A DNA stretch of 64,000 bases, taken from the NCBI RefSeq assembly GCF_039962255.1, contig NZ_JAMPKY010000004.1, forward strand, positions 186,001-250,000. Direction: 5' to 3'. The position numbers were made by a program, and so were the translations under genes. Below are positions 1 through 8,213 of this stretch, piece after piece. Below the pieces are notes generated by a model. That model was not told where the DNA came from and made no database searches. It saw nothing but the letters and a program-made list of their open reading frames with translations. Within the stretch, counting starts at the first letter, position 1. Each line of letters starts with the position of its first letter. The DNA comes from Leptolyngbya subtilissima AS-A7 (GTDB taxonomy: Bacteria > Cyanobacteriota > Cyanobacteriia > Phormidesmidales > Phormidesmidaceae).

Positions 1-442
1 GATCGGGGAACCGCTGCCGAATGTGGTTGAGCATGAGGCAAAAGGCCTGCTCGCTGTCAGTTTGCCCCACCGCGCGGTAGATGCCCTGGTGGTCAAAGGG
101 CAGCGTCGGCAGGTCGCCGTTGTGAGCAAACACCCAGTAGCGCCCCCACAGTTCTCGCTTGAAGGGGTGGCAGTTTTCTAGCTTGACTGGCCCGATGGTG
201 GCCTTGCGAATGTGGGCAATCACATTCATCGATTTGATCGGGTATTGCCGAATGAAGGCGGCCACGGGCGATGAGCTAGACGGGTTGTCGTCGAGAAAAA
301 CGCGGCAGCCTAGGCCTTCAAAAAAGGCAATGCCCCAGCCGTCTTTGTGGTCATCGGTTTTGCCCCCCCGCGCACAGAACCCCTCAAAGGAGAAGCAGAT
401 ATCCGTGGGCACATTGCAGTTCATCCCCAACAGCTGGCACAT
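1..442 (-). CDS. class II glutamine amidotransferase, 3' end cut by window edge
   Basis: The reading frame runs from an ATG at 442 down to the window edge, giving 147 codons without a stop. The protein starts MCQLLGMNCNVPTDICFSFE, so Cys2 becomes the N-terminal nucleophile once Met is removed, as in Ntn-type class II amidotransferases. Later blocks (GWGIAFFEG, HIRKATIG, NCHPF, WVFAHNGDL) match the YafJ/Gn-AT-II family, in which glutamine is hydrolysed to release ammonia. The acceptor of this stand-alone family is generally unknown. It lies upstream of nothing visible and 150 bases downstream of recQ on the same strand. Family assignment is firm; the role is not known from sequence. Confidence 0.88.
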   Translation of the reverse strand, partial: MCQLLGMNCNVPTDICFSFEGFCARGGKTDDHKDGWGIAFFEGLGCRVFLDDNPSSSSPVAAFIRQYPIKSMNVIAHIRKATIGPVKLENCHPFKRELWGRYWVFAHNGDLPTLPFDHQGIYRAVGQTDSEQAFCLMLNHIRQRFPD

Positions 443-591
443 AATGACGTATCTATCACGAGTCTTTCAGTAGCTCTAAGGCTAACTCCGTAACTCTGCG
501 ATCGATACATCATCGACAAACAAGGCTTTGTGGTGGCATTGATCTTCTGTGTAATTGCAGTCGCCATGAGACGGCGGGTCAGCGTTAGTGG

Positions 592-2235
592 CTAATCTAC
601 CTGATCCAGCAGCCGGTACTCTCTGATCAACTGCCTAGCCAGGGTTTTGTAGCCCATCTGATCAAACAAAATCACGATCTTGTCGCCCTCATAGCGCATC
701 ACCGTACCCTCGCCCCACGTTCGGTGAACTACGCGGCTATTCAACGCAAAGGGCTGCCATGCACCTTCGTCTTCGACCACAATGCCTGCCTGACAGTTGT
801 CACAAAAGCTGCAGGGCTGATCGCGGTTTTCACCAAAGTAGTTGAGCAAATATCCGCGGCGGCAGTCGCGCAGTTCGGCATAGCCTCGCATCATTTCTAG
901 GCGCGATCGCACGTGGTTTTGATGCCGTTCTTGGGCCTCAACGGCGGCCTGGGAAGCTTCCTCCACATTCGCCAAGTCACGGGCAATCACTTCGCCTGTG
1001 GGTAAGGTCTCGACAGTATCTACCGCCTCTAAGTGGCTGAGGGCAGCGGCCACCTTGGTTCGTGACAGATCGGTTTTGGCCTGCAAATCCTGCCGCTTGA
1101 TGGGGTCATCCTGGCTTTGCAGTACGGTGGCCACCTGGGTCACGTGCTCCACATCTACCTGGCCGCCACTGGCCAGAAAGCGGCGAATATTCAGGTCGTC
1201 GGGGCAGTAGAACAGCAGCGCAAAGGCTTTTTCACCATCTCGCCCCGCCCGGCCAATCTCTTGGTAGTAAGAATCGACGGAATCGCTGATGTTGTGGTGA
1301 ATTACAAACCGAATATTGGGCTTGTCAATGCCCATGCCGAAGGCGGTAGTGGCTACCATCACCTCGGCTTCGTCGTCCATAAAGGCGGCCTGGGCCCGTT
1401 CGCGGTTGGCGGCTTTCATGCCGGCGTGGTAGGCGATCGCGGCCACACCGGCTTCCTCTAGTGCCTCAGCTAAAGCCTCGGTATTTTTGCGAGTAGCCGC
1501 ATAGACAATGCCCGGCTTTTTGGCGCGCACCACCTGGTCGATCAGGGCCTCTGTTTTCTCGGCTTCGGTCTCAAAGCGCCGCACCTCTAGCCAAATGTTG
1601 GGTCGGTCAAACCCCTGTACCAGCACCTGAGCGTCTTGCATGGCCAGGTGTTTGACAATTTCTTCTCGCACCGCCGGGGCGGCAGTGGCCGTTAGGGCCA
1701 ATACCCTGGGATGACCGAGGGCATCGATTACCGCGCCCAGCCTGAGGTAGTCAGGCCGAAAGTTGTGACCCCACTCGCTGATGCAGTGGGCTTCGTCAAC
1801 CACAAACAGCGAGGGTTTGGCAGCGCGCAACCGGTCTAGGGTCTCGGGGTTATTGAACTGTTCGGGTGCCAGAAAGATAAACTCTAGTTCGTCATCGGCC
1901 AGCGACTCAAAAGCCGCCTCTCGCCGAGACGCGCTTAGGGTAGAGTTGACCGCTGCGGCTTCGCCCACATCCTGCTCGGCGATCGAGTCTACTTGGTCGC
2001 GCTGGAGCGCCACGAGGGGTGAGATCACAACGGTGCAGCCGGAAATCATGGCCCCCGCCAGCTGGTAGATGGCCGATTTTCCTGACCCGGTAGGCATGAC
2101 CGCCAAGACATCGTGCCCCTCAATCAGGGCGGCGATCGCCTCCTCTTGCCCCTCCCGCAGGTCTGCGTAACCGAGCTTTGCCTGCGCCGTCTGACGAATT
2201 TTTTCCTTAGACACCGATTTGGGTGGTTGAGCCAT
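592..2235 (-). CDS. recQ: ATP-dependent DNA helicase RecQ
   Basis: This is a 547-residue superfamily-2 3'-5' DNA helicase acting in recombination and replication-fork repair. Visible motifs are Walker A (MPTGSGKS, about 47-54), DEAH box (147-150, followed by CISEWGHNFRPDY), motif VI (QEIGRAGRDG) and the RecQ zinc site (CRRGYLLNYFGE then CSFCDNC). After the zinc module the usual winged-helix and HRDC domains are not recognisable. Instead the last 60 residues (SRVVHRTWGEGTVMRYEGD..) look like a small DUF3553-type domain. Enzyme class is certain; the C-terminal domain name is my reading. The start at MAQPPKSVSK leaves a normal short N-terminus. Confidence 0.95.
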   Translation of the reverse strand: MAQPPKSVSKEKIRQTAQAKLGYADLREGQEEAIAALIEGHDVLAVMPTGSGKSAIYQLAGAMISGCTVVISPLVALQRDQVDSIAEQDVGEAAAVNSTLSASRREAAFESLADDELEFIFLAPEQFNNPETLDRLRAAKPSLFVVDEAHCISEWGHNFRPDYLRLGAVIDALGHPRVLALTATAAPAVREEIVKHLAMQDAQVLVQGFDRPNIWLEVRRFETEAEKTEALIDQVVRAKKPGIVYAATRKNTEALAEALEEAGVAAIAYHAGMKAANRERAQAAFMDDEAEVMVATTAFGMGIDKPNIRFVIHHNISDSVDSYYQEIGRAGRDGEKAFALLFYCPDDLNIRRFLASGGQVDVEHVTQVATVLQSQDDPIKRQDLQAKTDLSRTKVAAALSHLEAVDTVETLPTGEVIARDLANVEEASQAAVEAQERHQNHVRSRLEMMRGYAELRDCRRGYLLNYFGENRDQPCSFCDNCQAGIVVEDEGAWQPFALNSRVVHRTWGEGTVMRYEGDKIVILFDQMGYKTLARQLIREYRLLDQVD

Positions 2236-2346
2236 GCGGCTTGAAACCTGCTGATAAAAACAATTGAGCCGCTATCTGGCTCGCCATTACCACTTCAAGT
2301 CTGCTGTTTTTAGCTAGAGTGGCAGCGGCGATAAAAGGTTCTTGGC

Positions 2347-2384
2347 GCTTGTGCAATGCGATCGGGCGATCGCATTGCACAAGC
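2347..2384 (-). terminator. perfect 18-bp stem-loop with HIP1 in the stem
   Basis: The arms GCTTGTGCAATGCGATCG (2347-2364) and its exact complement (2367-2384) are separated by GG only. It starts 10 bases after the stop of the DUF2795 gene on the minus strand, so it is probably its transcription terminator or 3' stabiliser, although no long U tract follows. Each arm contains GCGATCG, so the centre is built from the HIP1 octamer. Confidence 0.6.
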
Positions 2385-2393
2385 CATAGCGCT

Positions 2394-2588
2394 TTAATCA
2401 ACCTCACCAATGGCCTTGCTGACATCAGCCGAGGTTTCAAACTCTTCGTCAGGCATTTGCTCTAGGGTGGCGCAAACATTCTCATCGGCCCCATTTTGCT
2501 TGGCATGGTCGACCACGTCTTGCTTGCTGGCGGGATAGTCCATCCCCTTCAAAAACTTCTGTACATGGATCGGGTTAACTTTAGCCAT
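2394..2588 (-). CDS. DUF2795 domain protein
   Basis: A 64-residue soluble protein, MAKVNPIHVQKFLKGMDYPA.., matches the DUF2795 family throughout (helical, with the typical FLKGMDYPASKQDVVDHAKQNGA block). It has no membrane segment or catalytic motif. A clear Shine-Dalgarno (AAGGAGGGG on the minus strand, just upstream of 2588) supports the start. In other bacteria these proteins often sit with stress genes, which fits several loci further along this window, but the function is unknown. The 3' side ends at a strong hairpin. Confidence 0.85.
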   Translation of the reverse strand: MAKVNPIHVQKFLKGMDYPASKQDVVDHAKQNGADENVCATLEQMPDEEFETSADVSKAIGEVD

Positions 2589-2802
2589 TTTTCCCCTCCT
2601 TGAGTAGCAGCGTTGGGTTGTTGGCTGTCCTCAAGCTAATGCCCCCTGCGCTGGAGTTTCCTCTGCCCCAGGTACAACCTCCCATCCGTCCACGGCATCG
2701 CTCGGCATAGATGGCAAAAGCAGGAAGCGTCAAGGCGCGCCAGTGTTACCCAGACGAAGCTGGGCATGTCTGACGCGCTTGAATCCTGTCGTTTTCCCTC
2801 AG

Positions 2803-3720
2803 TTAAGAAGCAACAGCCACCAGTCCGTTGTAGGCCGCAGAATCACCTTTGAGGGCGGTGCTATGGGCTCCGCTGGGGCTGACGGGCAGATCGCCAACGA
2901 CGGTCACCCGCTGCACGCGGCGGGGGTAGTCACCGTAGTCTGCGATCGCATAGTGCTGGGTGGCCCGGTTATCCCAAAAGGCCACGTCGCCCAGTCGCCA
3001 TTGCCAGCGCACGGTGTTTTCAGGGCGAGTGACGTAGCTTTGCAGGGTGCGCAGCAGATCCTCCGACTCGGTTTGGGAAAGCCCTTGAAAACGGCGCACA
3101 AAGCCACCGAGCACCAGGGCTCGCTCCCCCGATTCGGGGTGAATGCGCACGACCGGGTGGCGAGTTTCAAACACCGTCGATTCAAACACCGCACGGTTGT
3201 GCTTAAAAAAGTCAGACAGATTCACGGCCCCAGTGCTGTAGTCGTAGGCGTTGCTATGGATCGCCCAGAGCTGGTCGGCCAGGGTCCGCAGCGGAGCAGG
3301 CAAATCTTGATAGGCGGTGACCGTGTTGGCCCAAATGGTATCACCGCCCACAGGCGGCAGCTCTACCGCCCGTAAAATTGAACCTAGGGGTGGGCGATCG
3401 ACGAAGGTGACATCGGTGTGCCAGTAGTTGGCATAGAGATGGTTTTGACCGTAGTGCAGGTCGAGCACCTCGGGGCGCTGCTCTAGGGGTGGCAGGGTTG
3501 GGTGGGCGGCGGTGAGGGGGCCAAACCGTCGGGCAAAGGCGATTTGACCCTCTGAGTCAAGCTGCTGCTGGTCGCGGAAGAAAATTACCTTGTGCTCTAC
3601 GAGGGCCCGTCTCAGGGCTTGAATGGTGTCGTCGCTGAGGGCATCGCTGAGGTCTAGGCCAAAAATTTCAGCGCCAATGCGCCCGGCAACAGGACGTAGG
3701 TTGAGAGATACAAAGCTCAT
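2803..3720 (-). CDS. TauD/TfdA-family Fe(II)/2-oxoglutarate dioxygenase
   Basis: A 305-residue non-haem iron dioxygenase of the taurine/alkylsulfatase (TauD/AtsK) type. The iron ligands are visible as H101-x-D103 (YWHTDVTF) and H256 (NRATQHYAI). The 2-oxoglutarate-binding arginine is in RRVQRV near 267-271. Family members oxidise an organic sulfonate or sulfate ester and release sulfite or sulfate; others act on non-sulfur substrates, so the substrate is unproven. It is divergent, across 162 bases, from a flavoprotein/persulfide dioxygenase fusion. That hints at a shared role in sulfur release and oxidation. Length is normal for the family. Confidence 0.9.
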   Translation of the reverse strand: MSFVSLNLRPVAGRIGAEIFGLDLSDALSDDTIQALRRALVEHKVIFFRDQQQLDSEGQIAFARRFGPLTAAHPTLPPLEQRPEVLDLHYGQNHLYANYWHTDVTFVDRPPLGSILRAVELPPVGGDTIWANTVTAYQDLPAPLRTLADQLWAIHSNAYDYSTGAVNLSDFFKHNRAVFESTVFETRHPVVRIHPESGERALVLGGFVRRFQGLSQTESEDLLRTLQSYVTRPENTVRWQWRLGDVAFWDNRATQHYAIADYGDYPRRVQRVTVVGDLPVSPSGAHSTALKGDSAAYNGLVAVAS

Positions 3721-3882
3721 GGCAAGGGAATTGTGAACAACTCGCCGCTAGCACCCACAGATTCGATCGGCCTGATTGGCCAGATCGGCGGTTACGGTGG
3801 GCCAAGTATGCCACAGGCTACAGAGAACATAAATTAACTGAATTACAATTGCAAACAAATTACATTTTAATTTGACTGCTTT

Positions 3883-6192
3883 ATGTCATTCTCCAATTCT
3901 CCCCCTGCGATCGCTGTCATTGGTGCTGGCTTTAGCGGGTCTCTAGTGGCGACTCACCTGCTCAAAACGGCCAACCGTCCCCTCGTGATTAAGCTGGTTG
4001 AGCGTCGCCCAGAGGCGGGCAAAGGGGTGGCCTACAGCACCACAACTAGCGGCCACCTGCTGAATGTCTCGGCGGGCAAGATGAGTGCTTTTCCCGATGA
4101 GCCAGACCATCTGCTGCGCTGGCTCAACTACAACCGCAGCGCCCTAACGGGATTTTTGCCCAAAGATTTTGATGCCAGCACCTTTATTCCCCGACAGGTT
4201 TTTGGTCTCTATATCCAATCCATTTTGGAGGAGGCCGAGGCGTCGGCCCTCAGCACTGTGCGGCTAGAGCGGGTAGAAGACGAAGCGGTGGCGATCGCGC
4301 CCCAGGGCCAAGGAGCGGTGGTGTCGTTAGCCAGCGGGCAGAGTTTTGTCGCCGACCGGCTGGTGCTGGCGCTGGGCAATGCCCCGGCAGGGGTCGAAAC
4401 CGACAGCGATCGCCCCTACCTCCGCCACGCCTGGGCGGCGAATGCCCTGGATGACCTGGCCCCCAATGCGCCGGTGCTGCTGGTAGGCACCGGGCTAACC
4501 ATGGTTGATATGGTGGTGTCGTTGCACAGCCGTCGCCACCGTGGCCCCATCTATGCGCTGTCTCGGCGCGGGCTAGCCCCGTTGCCGCACCAGTCGACTT
4601 TGCCCTACCCAGCCTTTTTGACTCCAGACATCGCTCCGACTACCCTGCGCGGTCTGACCCAGCGGCTGCGGCGCGAGGTTGAAACAGCTAAGGCCTATGG
4701 CTACGACTGGCGATCGGTAATCGACTCACTACGGCCCATCACTCAGGAACTTTGGCAGCGCTTACCCCGCCTTGAGCAGCGGCGATTTTTGCGCCACCTC
4801 AGCCCCTACTGGGACGTACACCGCCACCGCATTGCGCCAACGATTGGCGAGATGATCAAAACTTTGCAGCAATCTGGGCAGTTAACCATCGCTGCCGGGC
4901 GCATTTTGGGCTACCAGGCGATCTCTGACGGTGTAGCTGTTAGCTTTCGCCGTCGCGGTTCCCAATTGGACGAGACGTTACAGGTCAGCCGCGTGGTCAA
5001 CTGCACGGGGGTGCAAGCCGACTATCGGCGATCGCCCCAGCCCTTAATCGCCAGTCTGCGCCAGCAGCAGCTCATTCGCCCCTGCGATTTGGGCCTGGGC
5101 ATCGATACCGCCGCTGATGGAGCTGTGCTCGATGCCCAGGGTCGTCGTTCTACCCTGCTCTACACGCTGGGCACCCCTCGTAAGGGCCAGCTTTGGGAAT
5201 CTATTGCCGTGCCAGAGCTGCGGGAGCAGGCCCAGCGGCTCGCTTCGACGGTGCTGCAATCGCTGCCGGTGCGGGTGCGCCCGCTGCCCACTCGGGTCTA
5301 CGCCACTCCCCAGCGCGTGGCTTTCGCCCAAGACTGCGGCGAACCTGCCCCTGTGCTGCCTCAGTCCACTCTGGTGTTTCGCCAGTTGTTTGACCCAGAG
5401 TCAAGCACCTATACCTATTTGATTGCCGATAGCCAAACCCAAGAGGCCGCCCTGGTCGATGCCGTCCTCGAGCGGAGCGATCGCGACCTGCAAATTCTCC
5501 AAGACCTGGGGCTGACCCTGCGCTACTGTCTTGAAACTCATATTCACGCCGACCACATTACTGGCGCAGGCAAGCTCAGGCAGCAGACCGGCTGCCGAGT
5601 GTTAGTACCCCAAAACGCCGCCCACTCCGCTGACCACAATCTGGCTGACGGTGAAATACTCACTTTAGGGGCAGTGCGCCTGGAAGCGATCGCCACCCCA
5701 GGGCACACCAGTAGTCACATGGCCTACCTGATTAATAACACCCACCTACTCACGGGCGATGCCCTACTGATTCGCGGCTGTGGTCGCACCGACCTGCAAT
5801 CGGGCGATGCCGGCGCTCTTTATGACACTGTGACCCAGCGGCTTTTTACCCTGCCTGACACCACCCTGGTCTACCCCGCCCACGATTACCAGGGGCGCAC
5901 GGTTTCTACCATTGGCGAAGAGAAGCGATTGAATCCTCGGTTTACCGATGGTCAAGGGCTAACTGCGGGCTATCGCACCCGCGACCAATTCATCACCCTG
6001 ATGACCCACCTAGGCCTGAGTTATCCCAAAAAGATTAATCAGGCTGTGCCTGCCAACGAACACTGCGGCGATTTCATTCCTCCCAGCGATCTAGACGTTA
6101 ACTCAAATAGTCAGGCAGAGCGCGATCAGACGGAGCAAAACCTGACTACCAATGCCGAAATTTTTGAGGGTTACTTCGCTATGTATATTTGA
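3883..6192 (+). CDS. fusion: FAD/NAD(P)-binding protein (COG4529-like) + persulfide dioxygenase-like metallo-hydrolase
   Basis: This is 769 residues in two parts. Residues 1-about 480 form an FAD/NAD(P)-binding oxidoreductase-like domain: dinucleotide motif GAGFSG (14-19), a second nucleotide region around VLLVGTGLTMVDM, and ALGNAP. Residues 497-about 740 form a metallo-beta-lactamase fold closest to ETHE1-type persulfide dioxygenases: H553-x-H-x-D-H558, GHTSSH (607-612), D626 and H667 (YPAHDY). The tail AVPANEHCGDF is also ETHE1-like. ETHE1 enzymes oxidise glutathione persulfide to sulfite. The flavin domain could generate or hand over a persulfide, but that is inference. The frame is open across the junction with no stop or internal RBS, so it is a true fusion. 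The start ATG follows an AT-rich region with no clear Shine-Dalgarno. Confidence 0.85.
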   Translation: MSFSNSPPAIAVIGAGFSGSLVATHLLKTANRPLVIKLVERRPEAGKGVAYSTTTSGHLLNVSAGKMSAFPDEPDHLLRWLNYNRSALTGFLPKDFDASTFIPRQVFGLYIQSILEEAEASALSTVRLERVEDEAVAIAPQGQGAVVSLASGQSFVADRLVLALGNAPAGVETDSDRPYLRHAWAANALDDLAPNAPVLLVGTGLTMVDMVVSLHSRRHRGPIYALSRRGLAPLPHQSTLPYPAFLTPDIAPTTLRGLTQRLRREVETAKAYGYDWRSVIDSLRPITQELWQRLPRLEQRRFLRHLSPYWDVHRHRIAPTIGEMIKTLQQSGQLTIAAGRILGYQAISDGVAVSFRRRGSQLDETLQVSRVVNCTGVQADYRRSPQPLIASLRQQQLIRPCDLGLGIDTAADGAVLDAQGRRSTLLYTLGTPRKGQLWESIAVPELREQAQRLASTVLQSLPVRVRPLPTRVYATPQRVAFAQDCGEPAPVLPQSTLVFRQLFDPESSTYTYLIADSQTQEAALVDAVLERSDRDLQILQDLGLTLRYCLETHIHADHITGAGKLRQQTGCRVLVPQNAAHSADHNLADGEILTLGAVRLEAIATPGHTSSHMAYLINNTHLLTGDALLIRGCGRTDLQSGDAGALYDTVTQRLFTLPDTTLVYPAHDYQGRTVSTIGEEKRLNPRFTDGQGLTAGYRTRDQFITLMTHLGLSYPKKINQAVPANEHCGDFIPPSDLDVNSNSQAERDQTEQNLTTNAEIFEGYFAMYI

Positions 6193-6663
6193 GGATTGAG
6201 GTAAAGCGTTTAGACACCGTATTGGGGCTTGTAGTTCAAACAACAATTGTTACTAAGCCTTACAAAGCACTCCACACTTAATAGCTAAAAGATCAATTGA
6301 TTGTAGTTTAAGAAACAAATAAATAGCGATTCAGAGGATTTTTTGTGATTGTAGAAACAATGGCGATCGCTAAATTTTTTGTAACAAAATAGCCTTCAAT
6401 TTTGCTATATAAATAATTCAGGTTGGTTTTGTAAGCAGTCTTTGTCAACTAGAGCTGACGAGGATTCGCTAGGTTCAGCCCATAGGTTTTGTCTAACAAT
6501 TAATACAAGTGCGGGCAATAGTCTGCACGCCTAGGCTTTGCTTAGACATTTAACTATGCCTGGTTTTTGCGGAGCTTGGGAAAAGTAGTTTAGCTGTAGC
6601 CTTTGGGTATCAAAATTAACCAATTTACGTATTGATGAAATCAGTCTTTAGGAGATCCGTGTT
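6193..6663 (+). promoter_or_regulatory. long AT-rich leader upstream of cpcB
   Basis: This 471-base gap has no supportable ORF and is much more AT-rich than the flanking genes. It contains one HIP1-like site near 6363 and a TATAAA-like box near 6408. It ends in TTTAGGAGATCCGTGTT before the cpcB ATG, a good ribosome site. Phycocyanin operons commonly have long, light-regulated 5' leaders. I cannot assign a transcription start from sequence alone. Confidence 0.45.
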
Positions 6664-7185
6664 ATGGTCTTTGATGTCTTTTCTAAGGTAGTTTCCCAAG
6701 CCGATAGCCGAGGTTCTTACCTTAGTGACGATCAGGTTGATGCGTTGATTAACCTGGTCAAAGACGGCAATAAGCGCGTCGATGCTGTTAACCGCATTAC
6801 CAGCAATTCGTCAGCCATTGTCGCGAGTGCCGCTCGCGAATTGTTTGCCGAGCAGCCTCAGCTCACTGCTCCCGGCGGCAACGCTTATACAAACCGGCGG
6901 GCAGCAGCCTGCCTGCGCGATTTAGAAATTATTTTGCGCTACGTCACCTACGCTATTTTTGCCGGTGATGCCAGCGTTCTAGAAGATCGCGCTCTGAATG
7001 GTTTGCGCGAAACCTACGTGGCTTTAGGCACTCCCGGTGCTTCGGTGGCAGCCGGCATCGAAAAGCTCAAAGAAGCCTCCATTCGCATTGTTAGCGACCC
7101 TGCCAACATCACCCAGGGCGACTGCAGCTCTCTTGTTTCTGAGTTGTCGGGATATTTTGACCGAGCGGCAGCGGCGGTAGTCTAG
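6664..7185 (+). CDS. cpcB: C-phycocyanin beta subunit
   Basis: A 173-residue phycobiliprotein, one longer than typical CpcB because of an extra Val2 ([14 protein letters not shown]). Chromophore cysteines are present at C83 (AACLRD, canonical 82) and C154 (TQGDCSS, canonical 153), so two bilins should attach. The methylatable asparagine (GGNAY, N73) is kept. A110 replaces the usual non-chromophore Cys109 ([12 protein letters not shown]). It forms the light-harvesting alpha-beta unit of phycobilisome rods with CpcA 159 bases downstream. No linker (cpcC/D) or lyase (cpcE/F) gene is nearby. It reads as a somewhat diverged CpcB; phycoerythrocyanin beta is less likely. Confidence 0.93.
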   Translation: MVFDVFSKVVSQADSRGSYLSDDQVDALINLVKDGNKRVDAVNRITSNSSAIVASAARELFAEQPQLTAPGGNAYTNRRAAACLRDLEIILRYVTYAIFAGDASVLEDRALNGLRETYVALGTPGASVAAGIEKLKEASIRIVSDPANITQGDCSSLVSELSGYFDRAAAAVV

Positions 7186-7344
7186 TGCTTCATTCAGCAA
7201 GAGTGACAGGTTACAAGCAGGGTTTAGGTACAAAGTGTGAGCCTCAACCCTCTAGGCTTTTTAACCCTAGGCGCTCGAATCTAACCTGCCACGACTAGGT
7301 TCTGTTTTACCCCTTTACTTATTTACGCTTGAGGTAATTCTTCC

Positions 7345-7836
7345 ATGTCAAAAACTCCCTTAACTGAGGCGATTAACACTGCTGACTCCCAGGGGCGGTT
7401 CTTGAGTAGTGCTGAGTTTCAGGTGGCCTTTGGCCGTTTTCGTCAGGCCGAAAACACCCTGGCGGCTGCTAAAACCTTGGCTAGCAAAGCCGACAGCTTA
7501 GCCCAGGCCGCCGCTAATGCGGTGTACCAAAAATTTCCCTACACCAACCAATTGCAGGGGCCGAACTACGCTGCTGACGATCGCGGCAAAGCCAAGTGCG
7601 TGCGCGACATCGGTTACTATCTGCGCATCATTAGCTACGGCCTGATCGTAGGTGGCACCGGCCCCATCGATGATTATCTGGTGGCTGGGCTAGCTGAAAT
7701 CAACAGCACCTTTGAGCTATCGCCCAGCTGGTACATTGAGGCTTTGAAACACATCAAAGCCAATCACGGGCTCAGCGGCGACCCTGCCGTAGAGGTCAAT
7801 ACCTATATTGACTACGTCATTAATGCCCTCAGCTAG
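7345..7836 (+). CDS. cpcA: C-phycocyanin alpha subunit
   Basis: A 163-residue phycocyanin alpha chain ([20 protein letters not shown]..). The single chromophore site is C85 in [12 protein letters not shown], with the bilin-holding Asp two turns on. The conserved tail [20 protein letters not shown] is intact. It is the second gene of a two-gene cpcBA unit. Both subunits keep every chromophore cysteine, so the pair is probably functional. The stop codon lies inside a stem-loop (7819-7845). The missing linker and lyase genes imply that these come from another phycocyanin locus or that this is an extra copy. Confidence 0.95.
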   Translation: MSKTPLTEAINTADSQGRFLSSAEFQVAFGRFRQAENTLAAAKTLASKADSLAQAAANAVYQKFPYTNQLQGPNYAADDRGKAKCVRDIGYYLRIISYGLIVGGTGPIDDYLVAGLAEINSTFELSPSWYIEALKHIKANHGLSGDPAVEVNTYIDYVINALS

Positions 7837-7845
7837 GGCATTAAT
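7819..7845 (+). terminator. stem-loop spanning the cpcA stop codon
   Basis: ATTAATGCCCT (7819-7829) pairs perfectly with AGGGCATTAAT (7835-7845) around a CAGCT loop, and the TAG stop lies at the loop edge. No U run follows, so it may stabilise or process the cpcBA mRNA rather than terminate it alone. Confidence 0.5.
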
Positions 7846-8213
7846 CTAGGCGGCAGGCTCTCCTACCTGAACGCCTGTTTAACAACCAATCTAAATGCGT
7901 CAAACAATCATTTGTGTAGCATTCTGGCCTTGCCCTGCTCCTTTATGGGTCTATGGTCAAAGTCAGATGCTACGCAGGTGATTTTTTTGATTGAGGACAG
8001 CAGATGCCCATGGTCAACCTGAGGCTTCTCAGTCTGCTATAAACAGTAAAGACGGCGATGGAGCTCGCCAAAACCGCCCTGCGTGAGTCAGTTTTGATCG
8101 CGTTAGGGCTGATGGCTCCTACTCATTCCGGCTTGGGGCGGAAGGGTAGGCGCTTTGGAGTCTTTTAACTACTGCCACAGGCCACGTAACCGATTCAACT
8201 TTGGCGTGGCGAC
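7846..8213. other. intergenic region between cpcA and the antiporter
   Basis: About 370 bases without a supportable gene. Apart from the cpcA 3' hairpin at its left edge I see no convincing repeat or RNA. It must hold the promoter for the antiporter. The ribosome site before 8214 is weak. Confidence 0.4.

Noticed and set aside
2743..3375. Long plus-strand frame of 210 codons
   Set aside because: It is the antisense shadow of the TauD-type gene, whose iron-ligand motifs are clear; the shadow protein resembles nothing.
6664..7836. Phycocyanin pair as part of a far-red acclimation cluster
   Set aside because: No alternative photosystem, allophycocyanin or RfpA/B/C genes are near, and the sequence looks like ordinary C-phycocyanin.
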